NCBI GenBank assembly: GCA_049116315.1
Contig: JAGDZD010000009.1
Location: 62,001 to 126,000 of the forward strand
Length of the DNA: 64,000 nucleotides
Source: Thalassobius sp049116315
GTDB taxonomy: Bacteria > Pseudomonadota > Alphaproteobacteria > Rhodobacterales > Rhodobacteraceae
Direction of reading: 5' to 3'
The notes below the pieces were generated by a model, which was not told the DNA's origin, ran no database searches, and saw nothing but the letters and a program-made list of their open reading frames with translations. Every line of letters starts with the position of its first letter. Positions within the stretch are counted from its first letter, which is position 1. The position numbers and the translations under genes were made by a program. Positions 59,204 to 64,000 of the stretch are shown here, piece by piece.

Positions 59204-59944
59204 TCAGACATCGAACTTTCGTGAATACCGCCCCGGCGTATATCCGGTGGCTTTGCGAAAGGAGTGAATGAAATGGGACTGATCGGCATAAGACCACGTG
59301 TCATTGCCGTTCAGCGATTGCTGGAGACGCAAAATCTTTAAGAAATCATGAGGGGCAAACCCCGTGGACTGTTTCAATCGCCGTTGCAGTTGGCGCGCTG
59401 ACAGGCCCGCAATCTCTGCCATATCAGCCACGGTTTGAATGTCCTCGAGATGCTGAAAAATCCGCGAGGTGATGGGGTTCAGCGCGACATGCCCGTGATC
59501 AACCAAACCCGCCACAAATTCTGACAACACAGGCACCTGATCAGCAAAGGTTTTTTGCGCCAGCGTTTGGTTCAGTTCCGTCAGACCCAGATCCCCAGTA
59601 TAGGGTGCACTCACCGCGCCCAATGTGATCTCACTTTTGGGGCTTTGCCAAACGCCGGGCAGAAACCGGATATTCACATAGTGAAAGGCTCTGCCCAGAT
59701 TGAATTCTTCGGATTCAGCCCGCAATTGGGCCACGCCCGCAATCTCTGGGCTCAACTGGTCAAACACCAAATACACACAGGCATCCGGCAAGGCATGAAA
59801 GCGATACGCCTCGCTCAGCGGTTCAGTGGTTTTGAGATCAAGAAAACGATGCACAATGCCCTGCAAGGCTGCCGGGGGCTCTACCTCTACAAATGAAACC
59901 GCTTGAACGGTCCGATCTTTGCCATTGCCTTTGGGGTCGTACAT
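59204..59944 (-). CDS. AraC-family transcriptional regulator
   Basis: Regulator of 246 aa with a C-terminal AraC double HTH: DIQTVADMAEIAGLSARQLQ for the first and SYADQSHFIHSFRKATGYTPGRYSRKF for the second. The N-terminal 140 residues resemble DUF6597-like sensing domains (RFHALPDACVYLVFDQL) by eye only. It lies upstream of the VOC gene on the same strand and may control it. Confidence 0.88.
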   Translation of the reverse strand: MYDPKGNGKDRTVQAVSFVEVEPPAALQGIVHRFLDLKTTEPLSEAYRFHALPDACVYLVFDQLSPEIAGVAQLRAESEEFNLGRAFHYVNIRFLPGVWQSPKSEITLGAVSAPYTGDLGLTELNQTLAQKTFADQVPVLSEFVAGLVDHGHVALNPITSRIFQHLEDIQTVADMAEIAGLSARQLQRRLKQSTGFAPHDFLKILRLQQSLNGNDTWSYADQSHFIHSFRKATGYTPGRYSRKFDV

Positions 59945-60055
59945 CGGTGCGCTGCTTTTGAAAGGCCGAAAACGTTCGGCAATTTGATCCCTAAACGGGA
60001 CGCAATCAGTGTATTGCGCGCAGGTCCAATGACCAAGCGTGTTTCTGTGTGCGCC

Positions 60056-61009
60056 TTAAGGATCTGCCCTTTGGTTCACCCCGATATGAGCTTGAATTGA
60101 CTCGACAAACCGGCTTGCCAAACCAGTTGGGGCCTCTTTCAGCATCAAACACGATACCGGGCTGTCTGCGACATGAGGCTCAAAGCTGCGAAAGGCAATT
60201 TCCTTGGATCCAAACTGTGCCAGAGATTGGGGAACAATCGCACAGCCCTGCCCGGCCGCGACCATCGCCAGACAGCCCGTTGCATCATCCATCTCATGCT
60301 CGATCCGCGACGGCACCCCGGTTGACGCCAGAAGCCCGACCACCGCATCGGCAAAACTCGGCCGCGATAAACGCGGAAACACGATCATTGGCTCTCCGGC
60401 TATCGCCTCAAGGGACACGCTGTCTTGTGCTGCCAGTGCATGTGTTGCCGGCATGGCGAAGACCAAAGGATCATTGCCCGCGTTCACCACTTTCAGGTCT
60501 GCATGCTGGGGAAAATGGCGGGCAAACCCCAGATCAATGGCACCGTTCAGCACGCTGCGCACCTGTTGATCCTTGGACATCAGGTGCAGGCGAATTTTCA
60601 CTTTGGGATAGGCCGCATGAAACGCCGCCATCAGGCTTGGCAATTGGCCAAAGACCACCGACCCAAAATAACCGATGTCCAGCTGACCAACCAAGCCCTG
60701 CGCGTTCAGCTTGGCGCGTTCGACCGACCGTGTCGCCAAGGCAAGCACTGTTGTGGCGTCATTGCGAAACTGCTGTCCAACTTTGGTCAACTCGACATTG
60801 CGGGTGTTGCGCAAAAACAGAGTCACGCCCATGCGCTCTTCTAGCTCGCGGATCGCGCGCGATAGCGGCGGTTGAGATATGTTCAGGCTTTCGGCAGCAC
60901 GGCCAAAGCTTTCCAATCGGGCAACTTCGAGGAAATAGCGCAACAGCCGCAGGTCGATCCCCTTAAGGTCATCCGCCGCGTGGGACAGCAAACTGTCGGA
61001 TTTTCTCAT
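60056..61009 (-). CDS. LysR-family transcriptional regulator
   Basis: Regulator of 317 aa: N-terminal HTH (LRLLRYFLEVARLESFGRAAE; LNISQPPLSRAIRELEERMG) followed by a substrate-binding domain (GQLDIGYFGSVVFGQLPSL). CatR/BenM-type regulators of aromatic pathways have this layout. It is the last gene of the aromatic cluster on this strand; its ATG lies 41 bp inside the 3' end of the cycloisomerase gene, an unusually long same-strand overlap. It probably activates the intradiol dioxygenase cluster. Confidence 0.92.
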   Translation of the reverse strand: MRKSDSLLSHAADDLKGIDLRLLRYFLEVARLESFGRAAESLNISQPPLSRAIRELEERMGVTLFLRNTRNVELTKVGQQFRNDATTVLALATRSVERAKLNAQGLVGQLDIGYFGSVVFGQLPSLMAAFHAAYPKVKIRLHLMSKDQQVRSVLNGAIDLGFARHFPQHADLKVVNAGNDPLVFAMPATHALAAQDSVSLEAIAGEPMIVFPRLSRPSFADAVVGLLASTGVPSRIEHEMDDATGCLAMVAAGQGCAIVPQSLAQFGSKEIAFRSFEPHVADSPVSCLMLKEAPTGLASRFVESIQAHIGVNQRADP

Positions 61010-62114
61010 GATCGACTTTCACTCCGAGCCCAGCACCAGTGGGCAGACGAATCTGACCATCCTGCATAGTAACGCAATTGTCGGCTATGTCATCGCAGAG
61101 CCACCACCGCCCCATCCATTCACAGCCCAACGCAAGGTCGCCAAGCACAGCCCCCAAATGCAAATTGGCCGCAGTGCCCAGCGACGTTTCCAAAAAACAT
61201 CCGCCATAGAGGCTCAGACCCAGCGATTGAGCCACACGCGCCAGATCCCGCGTGGCTGTTAACCCCCCCGATTTCATCGGCTTCAGCGACAAGGCCGTGA
61301 ACGCCCCGGTCTGGGCGATGGCCAACAAAGACGGCAGGTCCGTCAGGCTTTCATCGGCCATCAACGCCATTGGGCTGGCTTGGGCCAAACGGGCATGATT
61401 GGCCAATTGGTCGCGCGGCAAAGGTTGTTCAATGGTGCGATACCCGGCCTCTGCCAAGGCTGGAAACTGTCGTCTGGCGGTGCGTTCGTCCCAGGCCGCA
61501 TTCAAATCAATGCGCAGATCTGTACCAGCGGGCAGCGCCTTGGCCAGTGCCAGCGCGCGCGTCATATCCTGATCGACAGGCAAAGCCCCCATTTTGACCT
61601 TAAAGGCCCCGATCCCTTGCGCCTGTTTGTCCTGCGCAATCTCAACGTCGAGCGCCACATCCACAGAGCCCAGCGGCCAACACATCGCAAAGCTGTCACG
61701 GACAATTCCCCCCAGCAAGGTGGCCACTGGCACGTCCAGTATTTTGCCCTGCATATCCAGCAAGGCCATCTCAAGACCTGCTTTGGCAAACGGGTTGCCA
61801 AAGGCCGCCCGATCCATCCGCGCCATCAAAGCCGCCAGTGACATCACGGGCTGGCCAAGCAGAACCGGGCGCAGATGCGCGGTGACAATTGTTTGAACAC
61901 TTTCGATGCTGTCGCCGCTCCACCAAGGTCCCCCTGCGGTGGCGACCTCCCCATAGCCTTCGTGTCCTGCGTCGCTGGTCACCTTCAGGATCAAAATTGA
62001 TTGGCTGCGCGACACCGCCCCGGCATGCGCATGGCTTCGGCGTCCGGGAATTTTTAAATGGAACGTCTGAACATCCGCGATCAGGGGACCGCGTGTCTCG
62101 ATTTCTACATTCAC
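60969..62114 (-). CDS. muconate cycloisomerase-like enolase-superfamily enzyme
   Basis: Mandelate racemase/muconate lactonising enzyme family, 381 aa. All catalytic positions are visible: KxK in GAFKVKMGA, metal-binding Asp in LRIDLNAAW, Glu in YRTIEQPLP, Asp/Glu in LMADESL and the opposite Lys in LSLKPMKSGG. With an intradiol dioxygenase two genes upstream, it should lactonise the muconate-type product. GTG 62114 is chosen because AAGGA lies seven bases upstream and it starts 10 bp after the previous stop; an earlier codon at 62168 would overlap that gene. Confidence 0.88.
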   Translation of the reverse strand: MNVEIETRGPLIADVQTFHLKIPGRRSHAHAGAVSRSQSILILKVTSDAGHEGYGEVATAGGPWWSGDSIESVQTIVTAHLRPVLLGQPVMSLAALMARMDRAAFGNPFAKAGLEMALLDMQGKILDVPVATLLGGIVRDSFAMCWPLGSVDVALDVEIAQDKQAQGIGAFKVKMGALPVDQDMTRALALAKALPAGTDLRIDLNAAWDERTARRQFPALAEAGYRTIEQPLPRDQLANHARLAQASPMALMADESLTDLPSLLAIAQTGAFTALSLKPMKSGGLTATRDLARVAQSLGLSLYGGCFLETSLGTAANLHLGAVLGDLALGCEWMGRWWLCDDIADNCVTMQDGQIRLPTGAGLGVKVDHEKIRQFAVPRGG

Positions 62115-62124
62115 GTCTGAATCC

Positions 62125-62739
62125 TTAGGCTTTGGCCACGCCAACTTGGGGCATTGAAAACGGCGCATCAGAGATAGCGAAATCCAAATACCCCATGCGG
62201 GCCAAGGGACGGATCCGGGGAATGTCGATCATCCCGTTCGTCAGCGCCCAATCCGCAATATGAACCCCCACAACTTCGCCAAAGATCACCGCATTCGGCG
62301 CGCCGCCGGGCAAAGCCACCTGCATCACTGTGCGGCATTCAAACTGAACGGGGCTTTCCGCAATCCGGGGCGGCGCCACCCGGCGCGAGGGGGCTTTGGT
62401 CAATCCGACCTCGCTGAACTCGTCCACTTCTCGCCCAAAGGGAGCCGAGCTTTGATTGCAGGCCTCTTTCAGATTAGCCGTGGCCATGTTGTAGACAAAC
62501 TCGCCCGTTTCCATCGCATTCACCGCGGTGTCCTTTAGCCCGCCATCCGCATGGGTGCCATTGGCGGCGAACATCACCGTAGGGGGCGCATAGCGCACCA
62601 GATTGAACAGGCTGAACGGGGCGAGATTGGCCGCCCCGTTTGTGTTTAGGGTCGAAATCCAGCCAATAGGGCGTGGCACGACGCATGAAATCAACGGGTT
62701 ACGCGCCAGCCCATGGTCATCACTTGGATCATAAAACAT
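62125..62739 (-). CDS. flavin reductase-like (FMN-binding split-barrel) protein
   Basis: Protein of 204 aa of the flavin-reductase/DIM6-NTAB family: LISCVVPRPIGWISTLNTNG near the N-terminus (family hallmark), ANLAPFSLFNLV, GEFVYNMATANLKEACNQSS and GEVVGVHIADWAL. It may supply reduced flavin to an unseen monooxygenase or bind FMN as an oxidoreductase. ATG 62739 begins the conserved domain; the frame extends to a TTG at 62772 inside the dioxygenase gene. No strong ribosome site is visible, so translation may be coupled to the upstream gene. Confidence 0.83.
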   Translation of the reverse strand: MFYDPSDDHGLARNPLISCVVPRPIGWISTLNTNGAANLAPFSLFNLVRYAPPTVMFAANGTHADGGLKDTAVNAMETGEFVYNMATANLKEACNQSSAPFGREVDEFSEVGLTKAPSRRVAPPRIAESPVQFECRTVMQVALPGGAPNAVIFGEVVGVHIADWALTNGMIDIPRIRPLARMGYLDFAISDAPFSMPQVGVAKA

Positions 62740-62752
62740 CAGATTGGCCGCA

Positions 62753-63514
62753 TCATGCTGGATCCAGAACAAAGTCTTTGGTCAATACAAACGTGCCATC
62801 CTGGTCGCCCAGCGCATGCACCAATGCCGGGCGCACCCCTTCGACGCAATCATCATTCACATAGGCGCCATCGGCAAAATAGGCCTGCGTGATATGTTCC
62901 AACATCCCCGGTGCGCGCACCTTGAAATGGACATGAGCCGGTCGCCAAGGGTGACGTCCCATCGTGTCCAGCAACTGGCCTGTTGGTCCATCATGGGGAA
63001 TTGTATAGGGGGCTGGCATCGAGCTGCGCACCCGGTAACGCCCGTCCGCCGCCACGGTTAGGCGACCACGGTAATACGTTGGTTCCGGCATATAGTCACA
63101 AAACCCGCTGTAGAACCCATCCGGGTCGGAATGCCAGATGAACACCTCTGCTCCTTCAAGCGGCTGGCCCTCGAGATTGGTCACCCGTCCCTCGATCACC
63201 ATGTCTTGGCCAACACCATCCAATGTGCGCAGCGCATCGGTCACCACCGGGATGTCCTCTTTGAAATAGGGCCCCTCAAGCGCGGTTACCGAGCCTTTGC
63301 GTGACTTCATTTCGATGTCGTGAATGGTTGCATTGAACCAAAGGTCGCAAGACAGGGGAATTTCAAAAGGCGCCGCTTGGGCGTATTGCATCAAAAACCC
63401 AACGCCTGCCCGGTATTCCTCGAATGTTACGTCGTGCTTATCCAATACGCCGCGCACCGCCTTTACGATGTCATAGACCACAGCCTCGGTTCGGTTTTCC
63501 ACCCGTTTGTCCAT
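62753..63514 (-). CDS. intradiol ring-cleavage dioxygenase (catechol/hydroxyquinol type)
   Basis: Non-haem Fe(III) dioxygenase of 253 aa that cleaves a catechol or hydroxyquinol ring between the hydroxyls. N-terminal dimerisation region (VGFLMQYAQAAP), then LEGPYFKEDIP, GQPLEGAEVFIWHSDPDGFYSG, the iron-binding Tyr pair region (MPEPTYYRGRL) and the His pair in HPWRPAHVHFKV. ATG 63514 is preceded by GGGAGGATA. At 253 aa it is somewhat shorter than typical catechol 1,2-dioxygenases. First gene of the minus-strand cluster, behind a long inverted repeat. Confidence 0.88.
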   Translation of the reverse strand: MDKRVENRTEAVVYDIVKAVRGVLDKHDVTFEEYRAGVGFLMQYAQAAPFEIPLSCDLWFNATIHDIEMKSRKGSVTALEGPYFKEDIPVVTDALRTLDGVGQDMVIEGRVTNLEGQPLEGAEVFIWHSDPDGFYSGFCDYMPEPTYYRGRLTVAADGRYRVRSSMPAPYTIPHDGPTGQLLDTMGRHPWRPAHVHFKVRAPGMLEHITQAYFADGAYVNDDCVEGVRPALVHALGDQDGTFVLTKDFVLDPA

Positions 63515-63555
63515 TGTTGTATCCTCCCATTTCAAGGGAACTATAGCGTCGCGAT

Positions 63556-63607
63556 TTGATACCCAGAAATACCAAGTTCGCCACTATAATTGCCTTTTGG
63601 GTATCAA
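63556..63607. promoter_or_regulatory. 10-bp inverted repeat upstream of the dioxygenase operon
   Basis: TTGATACCCA (63556-63565) and TGGGTATCAA (63598-63607) are perfect inverted copies with 32 bp between; their centres are 42 bp apart, four helical turns. They lie directly upstream of the dioxygenase start and are a likely regulator site (LysR or other). The inner AT-rich segment could hold the promoter. Confidence 0.6.
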
Positions 63608-63635
63608 TAGACGCATGCCCTGACCCCAACAAAGG

Positions 63636-64000
63636 TCAGACTACCACCACGTTGCCGCGTTTGCGGCCGGTTTCCATATAACGATGCGCTTGGATCAGCT
63701 GTGCCAACGGATAGGTACGGTCCATCACCGGGGCGAATGTCTTGTCTTCGACCATCAACAAAATCCGTTGCAGCATGGTGCAAAGATCATTGGGTTTAAG
63801 CAAACCTGTCGCCGAGAACTTGGCCCTACGCCCGCCAAGAACAGAGCTGCTCAGCATAGCCCATAGCAATCCACCACTTAGGACCGGACACACATACCGC
63901 CCCCTCTTGGTCAGGGCAGGTTTAGAGGCGGCAAACGTGCTGACCCCCAACGTGTCATAGATCACGTCATACCGCTTGCCCATCTGTGCAAAGTCATCTG
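63636..64000 (-). CDS. zinc-type/quinone-oxidoreductase-like medium-chain dehydrogenase, C-terminal part
   Basis: The frame runs off the window end (open from 64000), so only about 120 C-terminal residues are seen: FAQMGKRYDVIYDTLG, then TLGVSTFAASKPALTKRGRYVCPV, DLCTMLQRILLMVEDKTFAPV and the family ending AHRYMETGRKRGNVVVV. This matches NAD(P)-dependent quinone-oxidoreductase/alcohol dehydrogenase C-termini. It ends 121 bp upstream of the dioxygenase start on the same strand. Its role in the aromatic cluster is unclear. Confidence 0.85.
   Translation of the reverse strand, partial: DDFAQMGKRYDVIYDTLGVSTFAASKPALTKRGRYVCPVLSGGLLWAMLSSSVLGGRRAKFSATGLLKPNDLCTMLQRILLMVEDKTFAPVMDRTYPLAQLIQAHRYMETGRKRGNVVVV

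Noticed and set aside
60049..60966. 305-codon frame on the plus strand
   Set aside because: Antisense to the LysR gene, Pro/Arg/Ser-rich, no similarity.
1..64000. CRISPR arrays
   Set aside because: No regularly spaced direct repeats of 25-40 bp and no cas genes were found by eye; the RTX repeats at 32647-35013 are coding.

Overview
The window reads as chromosomal DNA of an alphaproteobacterium, most likely a marine Rhodobacterales/Roseobacter-type organism. It is fairly GC-rich and dense in catabolic operons: purine oxidation with a BMP-type ABC importer, a Liv-type ABC importer with a beta-keto acid cleavage enzyme, a gentisate pathway with a TRAP transporter, and an intradiol dioxygenase cluster. 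Each has its own IclR or LysR regulator. The taxonomic call is inference from gene content; no ribosomal RNA is present.

Layout. 1-8671: xdhB (5' end cut by the window), xdhC and a BMP-family ABC importer (ATPase, two permeases, binding protein), with an ion-channel gene inserted before the binding-protein gene; this set probably takes up and oxidises hypoxanthine/xanthine-like purines. 8846-9841: a DUF1203 protein and a PagL-like lipid A deacylase. 10124-10198: tRNA-Phe(GAA). 10199-32072: a 21.9-kb integrated island whose right end repeats the last 17 bp of the tRNA gene. It holds a tyrosine integrase, an excisionase-like protein, an HNH endonuclease, two uncharacterised genes, a four-gene type III restriction-modification/SNF2 helicase/DUF4391 cluster with an XRE regulator, several small unknown genes, two serine recombinases with a res-like site, an RloA/RloB (AbiL-like) ATPase/TOPRIM pair, and a hipBA toxin-antitoxin operon with three evenly spaced operators. 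No conjugation genes are visible, so it looks like an integrative defence island.

32647-40769: a large RTX calcium-binding protein, a divergent histidine kinase/response regulator pair, and a three-gene operon of exported proteins that includes a 712-aa HExxH protein. 41031-50613: an IclR regulator divergent from a cyclase/cupin/SDR/3-hydroxyacyl-CoA dehydrogenase/Liv transporter/BKACE operon that probably degrades an imported hydroxy or keto acid of unknown identity. 51752-52294: yaeQ. 52407-58652: a TRAP transporter and the three-step gentisate pathway, opposite an IclR regulator. 58756-64000: a VOC protein, AraC and LysR regulators, a muconate-cycloisomerase-like enzyme, a flavin-reductase-like protein, an intradiol dioxygenase, and the C-terminal part of a medium-chain dehydrogenase cut by the window end.

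Most notable points: the composite type III R-M/helicase defence cluster on a tRNA-Phe island; an in-frame double-hairpin palindromic element inside xdhB; the hipBA operator array with exact 49-bp spacing; and the BKACE operon with an undefined substrate.
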